Under the pieces are notes generated by a model. It was not told the origin of the DNA and searched no databases. It saw only the letters and a list, made by a program, of their open reading frames with translations. Below, in pieces: positions 47,070-59,336 of a stretch of 64,000 nucleotides of DNA. The translations under genes and the position numbers were made by a program. Positions within the stretch are counted from its first letter, which is position 1, and the number at the start of each line of letters is the position of its first letter. Source of the DNA: Euwallacea fornicatus (taxonomy: Eukaryota > Arthropoda > Insecta > Coleoptera > Curculionidae); the NCBI RefSeq assembly GCF_040115645.1, contig NC_089550.1:2046001-2110000 (forward strand). The letters are read 5' to 3'.

Positions 47070-50000
47070 ATGACGAGCCAGGCCGAACATCAGAAGCGAC
47101 TCAATTTGGAGAGAGCTACCAATTTCATGCGGCAGTACCGAGATCCCAATTCCCGGGAATTGAAAAAGTTATCTGCGAATCAGTTTATGGAGGTTTGGAG
47201 TCATTATGATAAAGATGGTAAGTCGCATTTCCTTGAAAGTTCTTCCCATGAAAGAACTTGTTTTGAAAATCACAAGATGCACCAAATGGAAGGAACAACA
47301 AATTAAAATTATTTATTCAAATAGGTAATCTGGAGGAATTAAACGCCCGTTTTAGAAAGTGGATTTTACAAGGTTTAACCGCCACAATCGCGGGCCTAAC
47401 GAGGTAAATTAATGAAACGTCTGTGTTTATTAAGCCAGTTTTACCCACTAATCTGGCGGTTTAATGTAGCCATGTATAGATGAAGAATACGAGAACAAAA
47501 GGGGATAATACTTGAATTAAGACAAGGACCAAATAACAGGGGACAGTTGAAGTCCAGCACTTTGAATTTTGAAGTGTAAATAGGGGTTGGAATGTAAGGT
47601 ATTCTCCTCTCAATCTGTGAGAATATTAAAATATCCACTATCAGGATAAAGCACTCTTAAAAATGACTATACTCAGGGGTCGTTCTATAAAAATAGATAC
47701 TTAATTAGTAGTACGTATGTACATAAACAAATCCTCAAGCCCATTGACCCCCATAGGAAAGAAAAGAAACTCTGATGAATGAAATTTCGAAGTCATGGAG
47801 CAGGCCCAAAAAAATGAAAGCTCCAGGACCTATATTGAGTTCTTCAGTATCTGTCCTGAAAATCTTTACTTGCCGGAAAACTGGGGGAGGGTGTTTCCTC
47901 AACTTCCTCTATAAACGTAATTAAATTGTCCAGACTGCGGCAGTGAATTCCGAGGGTCCCTGTCCGAGGTATGTCAAAACTGTGCTGGGAATGGAAATGG
48001 AGGGTGAACTCTGCGAGTAAGCCGTAATCGCCTCGTACTTTTTATGGTTACCCTATGGTTGAGTTCCAGTAATGGATAGCCTGAGTTTATTAACCGGATA
48101 TCCGACAGTTTTTAGATTAAACAAAAAAGGGAGAAAACGTACTTTGCCGCCACTCATTTCACCCAATAATGTAGTGTTTTAAAGCTAGTGGTGGGAGAAA
48201 ATTATTTGTGATATCGAGTGATTGATCAGTCAAAGTTTTGACGATACTAATTTTATACCTCTCGTAACATAAGGAATATGCAGGGTGTTGTAGGATTGCA
48301 GGGCGGTATTTGAGGTGTGTCTTCTCAGGTACGAAATAAAGAAAAAAGTTAATGTAAGCATTTGCCTGACATTGATCGGTGGCAGAGTCACAGGCTGTTA
48401 AGTGCTAAGAAAAAAACAGGTTTTTCTTTTATTGTAATTGACCTACTGCACTGTAAGTAGATTGCCTCCTGATAAAGTAGTGCATTTTCTAAGGTCTTAT
48501 TCCATAAAATTCTTCAGAAAATTTGCTGATACGCCACTAGTAAATTTTAATATTTTTCTTAAGTCCTTCAACATATTATCTAAATTTTATCTATCTTGAT
48601 TTTTGATCGACTTCCGTTCATTTTCCTCATAAATGAATTAATTTATAAATTTAATCGATCTACGGGCTTCAGGGTCGAAAAGAAATGCTTTTATGTTCGA
48701 GGCCGGTAAACATTTCATCTCATCCTCGTAGTGCCGTGCAATTCTAAAACACCCTGTATGCAGTTTTAATCGTGTAATGAGAAATTAAAAAAATATATAA
48801 AAAAATAAAAAAGTACTCCTCACCGCGACAATGTTTATACATTGCCGTGACCAGGATTCGAACCTGGGTTACTACGGCCACAACGTAGGGTCCTAACCAC
48901 TAGACGATCACGGCTACCGAGGACTTATTTGTGGAATTGCTTATGTCATTTATCTTCTACAGGATAATATCAATATTACGCAAAGTATATTGCGATAAAA
49001 TTATCTAATAACCTTGAATGACACAAAACTTTCACTGAATGAACCTAATCTGCCCGTAACAGTATAAAAAGTGTTACAAATGGTTTTTTAACACTTAATA
49101 AACGATTTTTGCGTCGAAAATGCAGTTTGAAAAAGTAAAATTTGAATATTCGGTTTATCAGTGATTTATCTGATAGTATTCAGCTCAATGCAAATTTCAA
49201 CAAATCGTTCTTTAGACCTCCAAATTGACAAATCTTTTCGTAAAAAGGCACTACGAATAGCTACCCCATCGACAAATCTAATATTTCCCTCTGTGTATTT
49301 CACAATTTCGGCTTCAAAAAACATTTCAGATGAACATGATACAACTCTTTTATTTCTTTTACATTTAACCAAAGGTCTACATAGTCGTCAATAATCGTTT
49401 GTCGAGCTCGAAGAAAAGGCGTAACGATGTTGAGCAGAAAAACGTTCAATATATAGTGAGATTACAGGCAAGATGGATTGCATTGGAAATATCGATTCCA
49501 ATACCGTAGAAACTATTTATATTAATCACCAACACCTACTCTTTCTGATCAAACCAAGATGAATGATTGATTGTGCGTTACTACCCCGAAGACGAATGTA
49601 CGAACGTAAGTTTAGATGTCCTGAATAAGGATAATATAACAAATCGCGTTGTCTCAATTATCATTAATAATCAACCAACAATTACCACGATTCTGGTGGC
49701 TTTAAAATTTGGCTAATAGAAATTTCTGAAACCCATGAAATTACTTAAAAATTACTAAATTAGTAACCTTGCCATGCTTTATAGTAGCTACACTTTCGTT
49801 ATTAAGATCGCATTGGGAAAAACACTGAAAGTTGAAGTACACGAGCATTTTGCCTAAATTTTGTATTACTTCTTCTGCCTACGCCAAATAATTGACGTCA
49901 CATTCTTCTACATTAGAAGATTAAAATTCTGTTTTTATGTTTAATCTGATTTTTGAATACCTCTTTCCTGGGAATTTGATTTTTTAGAAACCAGGTAAGC

Positions 50001-53000
50001 CTCTGGTTTGTTGAGCGAAATTTGAAGAAATTGATAGCTAAAAGCAGTTTATACAGGGTGCAACATATTATTATAGAGTTTAAAGGCAATAGTGCCGAAA
50101 AAATGGAAACAATGCTAATAGCACTGTCATCAAAAATTCACCATTTTCGATACACAGAGTGGTACATTCTGAATGGTTTTTATAATTTTGTTTTTGCTTG
50201 GACACATTTTTATTTAAAGAAATTTGATTAAATTTTGCAAACTGCTTGACATATTTGATAATTGAGTCTGACGATTATTTTTTCTTACTTGTTCCACATT
50301 CTTAACCCGCATTCATATATATATTTACAAATTTAGGCATTTAAATTTGGTATTAGAACTTATACAGGGTTGTGCAGAAAATGACACAAAACCTAAAAAT
50401 GTTGTACAAGACCCAAAAAATATAACACCCTATGTATAGCTACCGACGATTTTATTTTATGATAAAAGGCCTTAAAGAAAATGGGTGTACAAACTTTCAA
50501 AAATTCAACTCAAGCAGAAAACACAAAATATGGCGAAAAACGGAAAACAGCCACCCTGCACATCGGAAATGATGCGTTTTTCATCATGCATCTATTAGCA
50601 TTTTTGTATTATTATACAATCGACCCCTGAAATACCTCCCTGGTATATGTTACGCCGTATATATTTAACATTCTTGTAAAATCCTATTTTTAACCCTCCA
50701 AATATTTACAGATGATAGAAAATATTTCAGGTCTTTTGAGAAGAACCTCTGCAAGGCAGCAATAAAATTTTAAAAATTGGGGCTCCATTGAGCCCTTTTC
50801 TCAACTTTGTCCAGATGTCTTCATAATCTTTGTTCAATACATCATCTCTAAATCTCCAGTTTCGTCAATTAATCTTTAGACCATCGAGCCAGATTATAAC
50901 ATATACGCGTTTCCTGAAGGATTTACGTCAGTTCTCCTTTGCAAAATTTCGACCGTGTTTTTGTATTGCAGGAAATGGCTACATTGAAGGGACAGAACTA
51001 GATGGTTTCCTGAGGGAATTCGTCTCGAGTGCCAACGCCACCGACGTCGGTCCCGAGGTACTATCTCTTTCTTCCAGAATTAAAATGATTTACAAAACTA
51101 TTTCAGGCGGTTTCAGACGACATGTTGGTGGAACTCAAGGCCTGTTTCATGGAAGCCTATGACGACAACCAAGACGGAAAAATTGATATTCGCGAGGTAC
51201 CATTAAAATTTCCAACAATTCAGTTTTAATACCAAATCTAATGGGATTCAAATTGTATTCAGAATCGATAAAATTCGGACCTTAATTCCTCGATATCCTC
51301 CATTTCAGCTGGCACAATTGCTTCCAATGGAAGAGAACTTTTTGCTCTTGTTCCGCTTCGACAATCCGCTCGAGTCCAGCGTCGAATTTATGAAGGTAAA
51401 GTGGATTTCTATGCCCCTACATTAAGTTTGAAATTGGTCTTGCTGGAACCGGATTCTAAGGGAACTAGTCACTCAAATTGCACACAAAAAAAGTGATAAT
51501 TCTACAACAGCTCCTGCTCACAAATCTCATTTTTATGTTTATGCCCTGCCATGAAAAGAGAAACGACTGTTTTCTTTGAGGTTTAAGGGAGGTGTTCTAA
51601 TCCTATTACCTCATCAAAGCACGCAGTAAAAGAGGGACAAGATAGATTTGGGACTGTGTCCTGGGACTTTATTATGTTTTCTTGTCTAAGTAAGGTTTTT
51701 CCACCGCCTATAATAACAAGGAATATTTCAGATTTGGAGGGAATACGACACTGATGGAAGTGGGTATATCGAGGCTGATGAGTTGAAGGTGAGTGAAGGA
51801 ACACTAACTGGTGCTGCTGATTAATACATCGCATGAAACCTTTTTTTGAAGGGGATATTGGGAGAGGAAGTTGGTAGAGAGGGTAACGTTATTTGTTGTT
51901 GATTTTCCAGAACTTCCTGCGGGATTTGCTGAAGGAGGCAAAGAAAATAAACGACGTCTCCGAGGATAAATTGATCGAGTACACTGATACAATGGTTAGT
52001 GGCAAGTTTTACATCACAAACTTCTACAAGAAAACATAATTTATTATCTAAATTTCGATTCTAGCTCCAGGTATTTGACGCGAACAAGGATGGACGTCTT
52101 CAGCTCTCGGAAATGGCCAAGTACGTGTCTAGTACAGCTACGTGCGATTATATTGACGTTTTCCTATTTTCTAGGCTGCTTCCAGTTAAAGAAAATTTCC
52201 TATGCCGACAAGTTTTCAAGGTGACTGCTTAGCCATTGAACATACTTGCATTTTGCCTTTCTCCCACATGACTAATTTTATATATTCAAATTTCTATACC
52301 TTTTTATACTGCAAGTAGTTTTTCTGTCTTTCACGTTTACACACAATGACCAAGCAATATTTTTTTGTTTATTTATATATGCAAATAGCCAGTAATTGCG
52401 TAAGATAGGGTGTCCCATTAAGACAAGTTATTTCAAAAATTGAAAAAACGCATTTTGTTTTTTTAAAAATTTCAGATGTTTTTATTGCCACAAAGTGTAC
52501 AGACGTGGAGGTCATTGATGAAACACAACATCCCATAAATGACCTCCTCGTGTCTGATATCTTCCACGAAATTTTCGATGACATTTTGGCATAGTTTCAT
52601 TTCATCAACGACACCCTGAATCTCGTCTTTCACTTCACGAGTTGTTCTTGTGTCATTGGCATAAACCTTCCGTTAAAAAAAAAAAAAATCCGACGGCGTC
52701 AAATCGCATGATCGCGGTGGCCACATCGCAGCGGCGCGGGGTAACGTTCTTAAAATTTCGTCTTCAACTATTCTATCATTATTTGTACTGGGACACCCTA
52801 TAGCAGAAATGCGTATGGAAACTATAGAGACCTATAGGTTCGCTAACTTTCTCTCCAAACGTGATGGACGAAGAGAATTTTTGGGGTGTGGAACACTTGG
52901 AATACCACGCCAAGTTAAAAAGATCGATTTTCGTCATCGCTTAGTGAGATTCATTGAGAACATGTTTCGGTGGGTGGACCAACAAAATACCTCTTTAGCT

Positions 53001-56000
53001 AGCTTACACTGGGCACTAACTTTAGCCTGGTAATTGTATGGAAATGGATGGCTTAAATTTTTTTTTAGTAATGCCTGACTTTCAATATGTTATGAGGTGA
53101 TAGTCTTTTACAGGATAATAAATAACAAAACCGCTTAACCCCAGATATAAAAAGCCGCCGTGTCGTGTAAATTCTGGTCTGTGTTGGCTTACTTCTTCCC
53201 CGTAGATGAGCGACTTCAGGACTCTATTGCGTAACTCGGTGTTCGAGAATAATAATTGAGAAATTGATTTTTTCTCAAAGTTACAGAAACGTGATAAATC
53301 GTGACTAAAAGCTGTCTTTTTCGTAATCAAACATAGCATGAAGTTCTTTATAAAGATACTTCAAGTTTTAAGCCCAAAAGTCGCAGCTACAGCTTATGTG
53401 AAGCAAGGAGGAAATGTTGAGTCTAGGATTGCTATGAGAATTACTTCAAGTATTTTAGGAAGTCGGGGAATTTCTAAGGTTTTTTCGTTTGTGACAAAGA
53501 ATAGTTTCCTTAAGAATTACTGTTTGAAGCATGACGCATTCTGCTCCCAAATAATCTTGTTCATTAGCTTCCTTTACGATCGCTGGCCTATAGCTCACTA
53601 TAGCTACAACAATCTACAATAAATCACGATTTAAACTAACTAATAAAATTACTAATTAACTTAACACGAACCAAAACACCAAATAGCTCCCTTGTGGCTG
53701 TCTCTCTTCGCACTTTTCGAGCACTACCACGTGAATAATAACCTCATTACCTTCTAGTGGCATAAAGATTTTGTTACAGATACAAATTTGAAATATTGCC
53801 CATTAGTGCTATTAATTACTTGAATTTGTATCTGTGTAAATCCATAAATCTGACCTATTTAAAGCTAGTATCTAACCTAGCTGCACGGCTTTATCTATCT
53901 ATCTGTGTGGCGCTACTTTTAGGAGGGATTCGAAGTAAGTAAAATATCTGTTATTTGTGTAAAATAGAGATTGTTGGCCTGATTATGAAGTTCCAGGTGT
54001 ATGAATTGACTGAGGCCAACCATCGCTGTTTCGAGTTACATGTCTTGAAGTTATTCGTTTCGTTCAATTTTTTGTTGAAGATAATGAGCAGAGCTGTCGC
54101 TTTGAGAAAACGGTCAACCAACCATCATACGAGGATAGTCCTAGAAGTACCCGAACTAATGCTAAACGAAAAAAAAAGGAAAATATTACATTATTTCTCA
54201 ATATAGTTTCCTTTGACACTGACGAACCTTTTCCAGCGATGTTCTGTGGCCTCTATATAAGCTTAGAATGTTTCAAAATGGGCAACAACCTCGGGTTCCA
54301 CCTTTTCGTTATTGGCAAACTCCTTTCCAATGAACCATTTTATCAAGTTTGAAAATAGAAAAAAATCTAAGGGGGTCAAATCTGGCGGATAGGGTTGCCA
54401 TATGTTGTCGCTTTTTTGTAATTTCCTCGCTCAAACACTGCAATAAATTTTTATAATATTCTCCACTTACGGAGCACCCTCAAACTTAATACAAAAGTTT
54501 TTCAAAGTTATATCTTCGTAATACAGGAAAATTTTAAAGAAATAAATCACCATATACATGTCAAGTCGGGTACTTCTGGGATTATCCTCGTACTTTTGGA
54601 CCTTCATTAAAAGATTTTCAGCCTGAATTAATCTGCACTAAATTGTTTGTCACCTCTTTTCACTTCTGTGCTTCTGTAGGTGCTCCAGCACTGGCACTGC
54701 ATGCTTATGCATAAGCATGCTCTCTTATAAGCTGTACCATGTGCCCTTGTTCTTAGTGGTTTCCCAAAGAAAAAGTCAGAAATCGTATAAAAATCTGTGA
54801 TAAACGTGACACACATTTCAAAACCGCAACAAAACTCTAAAATAAGCGAGCAGCCTCTGGAGGCCTCTAAAATCAACAAAGTAAAAATAAGCAGGATTCT
54901 GTCTCTGGTCCAGTATAAAGTTTTCTAATCAGTTTTCTCTTCGTGTCTTTGGTGTAAAATTGAAGTTTCAATTAAACTGATATCGCGAAACTTAACGGGT
55001 TTTCAGTTTTTACTCTTCTCTGATTATTTTGATTTTAATTCAATTTATTCTCTTCGGTTTCCTGTAGGGCGCTACGAAGCTCACTAAGGACGACATCGAA
55101 CGAGTATTTGCACTTTATGACAGGGTAAAAAATCTGATTTATGTAGACAAAAGCATGTTATTTATATGGTGATTTTCAGGACAACAATGGTACAATAGAA
55201 AACGAGGAGCTGAGAGGATTCCTGAAAGACCTACTAGAACTCGTTAAAAAGGTGGGTAGTCTAGATGTTACCAGCAGAAAATAAATCGTAAATTAAAAAA
55301 TTTCTCTAGAAAAAAATCATAAGAAGCTTCTGAATAACCTAGGGAGATATTGAGTCTCTTCTACCAAATGTTCAGACTCCCGATTTGATTCCGAGTTTCT
55401 TGATTTTTGCGGTTGGTGCATATATGTAGGTTTCAATTATGTTTCTTACAAGTTTCTAAAACTCGATTTTCCACTATGCAACACCCTATATATTAGTGAA
55501 GACTTTGAGTCTACCAATTACATGGAATGTTTCTCTATAGCTGGGTTTGCTAGTAAATATTTGAGACTCCGCAACTCAGATTTCTCACATCAAACCCCCA
55601 GTGCAGTGTGAGATATTTAGAACATAAAGACTCATGAGAACGTCTTCCGTTTGAAATTCTTCAGATTTTCTCATGTATATTTTTAAGTCTATTGCGCAGA
55701 CTCTGCCCCCTCTAGCTCCTTCGAACCATTTTATTTAATTATATATTAATAATATTACACATAATATGCAATTAAATAAATAAACAAATATTATGGATGA
55801 TAGGTGCCGCCCTCGCGGCGCTAATAAACCTTTTTACCGCTTTAGCTGCCCTTCATGCCTCTGTAAGCTTCAAATCGCCCTCATGTGTCCGTTCTAAAGT
55901 CTTAAGTGCTCTCAATCTGATGCTCATGAGCCACGAGTGACCTTTCATTAAGTTTTATTAACCTGAACTTTATATTCTTTTGGGCGGTCTGCAGAGTCGC

Positions 56001-56890
56001 TTTGATACGCTTTTCGTGATTAAAAAATTCCTTTATGAACAAGGCAGTCTCTAATTTCTTTTCTAAGGCTAACGACTTTCAAGTGATTTATGGGTCAAGT
56101 GCAGTCATGGACAATTTTGAAATTTTATCGCGGATATCTCAGGAACCTATGGAGAAACAGAGGAACTTTCAATAAGGTCTTCTACGCTTCCGCTTTGCAG
56201 CTCTTATTTTGATTTCTTCTTTTTCTTTTGCGAAATTGCACATTTTTTATCGCCGATACCTCGGTAAGACGTGGAGCACTTCCCTTGGAGAATACCTAAA
56301 ATCAATCAATAAAACCTGTATGCACTCTAGAACTCTGAATAACCGCTTTGCAGCACCTATTTTGGTTCTTGAGATCTGCGGTCGCCCTGATACCTGTTTT
56401 TGCCACTTTTCAAAATTTGAACGCCGATATTTCGGGAAGACGAAGAGTACCCACCTCCGTGTTTCTCAATGAATCAATTCAAATTTTTTCCTGGTGATCC
56501 GAGATACCTAAGGCTGCAATCCCTCATGAACCATTTTAAACCGAGAGGGAAACTAGGTTTTTAAATTTCCTTGAATACTACTCCAAAGATGTGTTAGTCT
56601 GCGGGTCCAATAATGCCCTTAGAAAAACGTTCACCTGCGTCACTGTTTCATGACAACCTGGCCTTGGACGTGATACATCAGATCGTGGTCAGATTTTTTT
56701 CGGATCATTGGATTACTGTAACAGTAATATTTTTCCGCAGGATTACGACGCTCAAGATCTGCAAGACTTCGAAGAAACCATCCTCAGAGGTGTGGATTAC
56801 AACCAAGACGGCAAAATTAACAAAAAAGAACTGACCATGATCCTCCTGGCCATTGCGAAGCACAATCAAGAAGAGGAGCCTGCCGCATAA
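47070..56890 (+). CDS. Cbp53E: calbindin-32, six EF-hand calcium-binding protein
   Basis: Eleven coding exons: 47070-47217, 50972-51057, 51107-51196, 51309-51395, 51732-51788, 51911-51994, 52065-52120, 52175-52220, 55068-55124, 55180-55251 and 56741-56890. All have GT-AG borders and joining phases, and they encode 310 residues. Recognised from FMRQYRDPNSRELKKLSANQ, FMEAYDDNQDGKID and LLPMEENFLLLFRFDNP. Six 12-residue EF loops start at residues 47, 97, 143, 189, 236 and 280, each with Asp first, Gly sixth and Glu twelfth. The family protein is a cytosolic calcium buffer of insect neurons and muscle. A TTTTCCAG acceptor at 47058-47065, just before the ATG, suggests a non-coding first exon upstream. 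Long introns (47218-50971, 52221-55067, 55252-56740) carry a tRNA and transposon relics. Confidence 0.97.
48281..48756. repeat. MITE-like element in calbindin intron 1
   Basis: The left end is CAGGGTGTTGTAGGATTGCA and the right end, reverse-complemented, CAGGGTGTTTTAGAATTGCA. The next bases also match (GGGC against CGGC). It is about 476 bp with no coding capacity. The right flank is TA and the left flank TG, so the target site has decayed by one base. Confidence 0.7.
48843..48914 (-). tRNA. tRNA-His (GTG)
   Basis: A 72-nt cloverleaf on the minus strand. The acceptor arm is GCCGTGA paired with TCACGGC plus discriminator A, and the D-arm region is TAGTGGTTAGGA. The anticodon stem CTACG/CGTAG encloses loop TTGTGGC (anticodon GTG, His). 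The T-arm is CCAGG-TTCGAAT-CCTGG. No intron. A T-run (minus strand, plus 48807-48812) about 30 nt downstream can serve as a Pol III terminator. It lies antisense within the first intron of Cbp53E and looks intact and functional. Confidence 0.95.
50054..50657. mobile_element. dispersed ~600-bp element, copy 2 (calbindin intron 1)
   Basis: Flanked by TA (50052-50053, 50658-50659). Ends are CAGGGTGCAACATATTA and, reverse-complemented, CGGCGTAACATATACCAGG. The body matches 58310-58962 along most of its length, for example GACGATTATTTTTTCTTAC, ACGACCCAAAAAA/AAGACCCAAAAAATATAAC, CACCCTATGTATAGCTACCG and GACGATTTTA. It also matches parts of the OBP-8 intron element. Non-coding. Confidence 0.7.
52406..52800 (-). 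mobile_element. mariner-superfamily relic in calbindin intron 8
   Basis: The ends are inverted copies of TAGGGTGTCCCA (52406 side and 52800 side). Read on the minus strand, the body gives decayed transposase C-terminus: an SCDLTPSDFF-like region broken by a stop and an A-run, then NDTRTTREVKDEIQG and VIENFVEDIRHEEVIYGML in shifted frames. It is a dead, internally deleted copy related in type to the element at 45166-45701 but inserted in the opposite orientation. Confidence 0.7.
54130..54590 (-). mobile_element. deleted mariner element in calbindin intron 8
   Basis: Perfectly TA-flanked (54128-54129, 54591-54592) with inverted ends CGAGGATAGTCCTAGAAGTA and, reverse-complemented, CGAGGATAATCCCAGAAGTA. 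On the minus strand a transposase C-terminus reads YPPDLTPLDFFLFSNLIKWF, then KEFANNEKVEPEVVAHFE, a stop, and EHRWKRFVSVKGNYIEK. This matches the end of irritans-like mariner transposases, with the third catalytic Asp in PPDL. The N-terminal two thirds are missing. Confidence 0.85.
54699..54720. repeat. 22-bp perfect palindrome
   Basis: Reads identically on both strands: centre TATGCATA with GCATGCT arms on either side. It lies in intron 8 of Cbp53E. No function is known. Confidence 0.6.
56121..56480. repeat. diverged short tandem duplication in calbindin intron 10
   Basis: CG(C/G)(C/G)GATA(T/C)(C/T)TC(A/G)GG recurs at about 56129, 56251 and 56422. CGCTTTGCAGC(T/A)C.TATTTTG recurs near 56190 and 56343. 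The spacings of 122, 171 and about 153 bp are irregular, so these are degenerate copies with indels. Non-coding. Confidence 0.4.
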
Positions 56891-57563
56891 GCTGCTGAGG
56901 GGGCCGAACTCTTAGTACTAAGGTTTTAAAGTTGCCAATTTATCGACGTTACTATAGCACAAATTGTTTGAAAGTTAAGCGGTTTTTTTGTATTAGAAGC
57001 TAAGTCAAGAAGCATCAGTAAGGTCATCATCGAGCTGCCTTTGAAGCCGAAGGAGGCCTGCGCTTCTTTTTATAAGAGAAACATATCTTTTGAACTCGAA
57101 AGAAGGCAGTAAAGTTCGAAGAAATGACCAGGCCTTGGTAGCTCAGAAGGCATAGTTTACGTGTAGAAAAACTATTAAATGTTAGAATATAAACACCAGT
57201 TTGAAACACCAATCTCGAAAATATTATTTGTTGTTATATACAGGAGTATTTGGATTGGAACCTTATTAAGTGAGTGAGATGATTTTTTAACTTGAAATAG
57301 TCATGTCTGGCAGATCAGCAAATTGATCTTTGATCAGGAATGTAACAAACCTGAGATCTAATGTTCCTTCTGTAATGTAAAAATCCCTACTTTAATCTCA
57401 AGCTAATAAACGTTATTATATCTCCTTTATTCTAGTGTAAGGTTCATATAGCTTCTCTCGTTGCTATCACCATAAAAGACTTGCTCTCTGTATTTGTTAA
57501 GGTTATTAAATCTAATATATTTTCACAATCACTAATGTACTAATAAATTATTTATTTCCTACA
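56891..57563. other. 3' UTR and downstream region of calbindin
   Basis: Probable 3' UTR of Cbp53E. AATAAA-type signals occur near 57404 and 57541. No other feature was seen before the palindromic element. Confidence 0.4.
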
Positions 57564-58114
57564 CAGTGTGTACATAAAGTATGGAATAAGATCATTTTCT
57601 CGGTGTGGAATTAAAACAATAAAAAATGTTGTGCACTTCAGCTTTAGTTTAAATTCCATATAGTTTTGTTGGATAATATTACCTGTAACGTCATCATATA
57701 TGACGTCAGTGTTAAATTTTTTTAATGGTTTTTGATCATTTTCTGTGGAAAGGAACACGTTTTTACGTACGGGACATAAAACATTTTTATTAGCTGCATA
57801 AGAATTTTTTGGAAAAATTCTCAAAAACATTTTTCCTTGCTTTACCTAACGGTAAAAAATAGGCCTCCACTAAGTGGATCCGCATAGTCTTTCTTAAGTT
57901 TAAAAAGTGCCCTCTTTGACGTAAAATTATTAACAAAAATATATTTTTTTATTTCACGCTGACGTCATATCTGGAACAATGATGACATCATAGCTAATAA
58001 TATCCAACCAAAATATGTGGAATTTTGAACTCAAATGGAAGTATCCAACCTTCTTCCGTTATTTTAATTCCAGACCGAAAATATCAGTTTATTTCATTCT
58101 TTCTGTACACACTG
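57564..58114. mobile_element. 551-bp near-palindromic element
   Basis: The left end is CAGTGTGTACATAAAG and the right end, reverse-complemented, CAGTGTGTACAGAAAG, with TA on the right flank. Inverted similarity continues inward: TGGAATTAAAACAATAAAAAA against TGGAATTAAAATAACGGAAGA, AATTCCATATAGTTTTG against AATTCCACATATTTTGG, GTTGGATAATATTA against GTTGGATATTATTA, and CATCATATATGACGTCAGTG against CCAGATATGACGTCAGCG. Each arm is about 190 bp or more. It lies between the 3' ends of Cbp53E and Hdc, in AT-rich non-coding DNA. A minus-strand open frame (57552-57830) within it is just arm sequence. Confidence 0.75.
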
Positions 58115-58309
58115 TATAATTACTTACTAAGACTTAATATAGTTCTATTTTTGTTGAAGAATATGCTGATTTATTTTTGTATTATATGACTGTTGTGCAC
58201 AAATGTATACTTACGTCTTACTCTCAAGGAAATCGGATTAAGTGTTGATTGTTTAATTTACTTTCGAGTATTTTCACACAAGTTCCAAATGTAGCTTTCT
58301 CTTATTATC

Positions 58310-58962
58310 CAGAGTATAATGTATCATCACGCAGATATTTCCGAGCACAACAGTGCTATGCACAATAATAAAAATATGCTAACAAGTCCATGGTCAATAA
58401 CGCATCATTCTCGATATACAAATTATTTTTATTTTAAGGAATTTGTTTGAGTGTTACGAATTGCTTCAGATGCATCCGGTTGATGACTCAACCGGATGAT
58501 TATTTTTTCCTTACTGTTTCAACATTTTTAATTTGCATCGATAGATATTTTTAGAAATTCTACGAAAACAGTGAAAGATACGAAAATATTGCAAAAGACA
58601 CAAAAACTAAAGAATTGAAGTAGGAATTTTAATTTAGTCTAGGAATTCATACAGTGGGCTCCAAAAAAGATGCAAAGCATTAAATAATATACGACCCAAA
58701 AAAGCATAACACCCTCTATATACTCACCGACGATTTTAATTTTTTGTTGTAAAGGGTCTTAAAGAAGATACGTGCATGAAATTTTAAAAGTTTAACTAAA
58801 GCAGAAAAATGCAAAATATATTCAATATATTCAGTGAACCTTTGCGATCCTGTTTGTCGAAGAAAATTCGCTTTCCACTATGGATCTATTAATAATTTTT
58901 TTAATAATTCGCAGAGAACCATGGCCCCCTAAAATATCTCCATGGTGACACGTTACACCCTG
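58310..58962. mobile_element. dispersed ~600-bp element, copy 3
   Basis: Homologous to 50054-50657 and to parts of 19120-19802. Shared phrases include TCCATGGTCAATAACGCAT, CGACGATTTTAATTTTTTG, AAAGGGTCTTAAAGAAGATA and the end GACACGTTACACCCTG followed by TA. The 5' end is degraded and its position approximate. No coding capacity. Confidence 0.65.
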
Positions 58963-59336
58963 TAGAGTTTCCTAATATAAATAAATTTCTTAAGCCTGCT
59001 CATATTTTTTAGGAAATTTGTAGAAGCTGCTTCAAGATAGATAGGTGTAAGCAAGTTGTCCATGAAGTTACTATTCACAAATTCGAATTTAGCTCTAAAA
59101 GTGTTAACAAACTTTTAAGACTTATTTCAATTCATATCAAAAATTGAAAAAAGTAGCAGCAGAATTGTTCGTATTTAAGAAAGAAATTCATTGATTTTTT
59201 ATTAAGTTGTAAAATTAAACGACTGCAAATGCATCTTCTAGTTTAATTTCTCCACCGGAAAGCCGCAATTCAATCTATAACATCTAATTCGTTATGCAGA
59301 TCTATTATGTGATGACTTTTATATCTCATTCACAAA

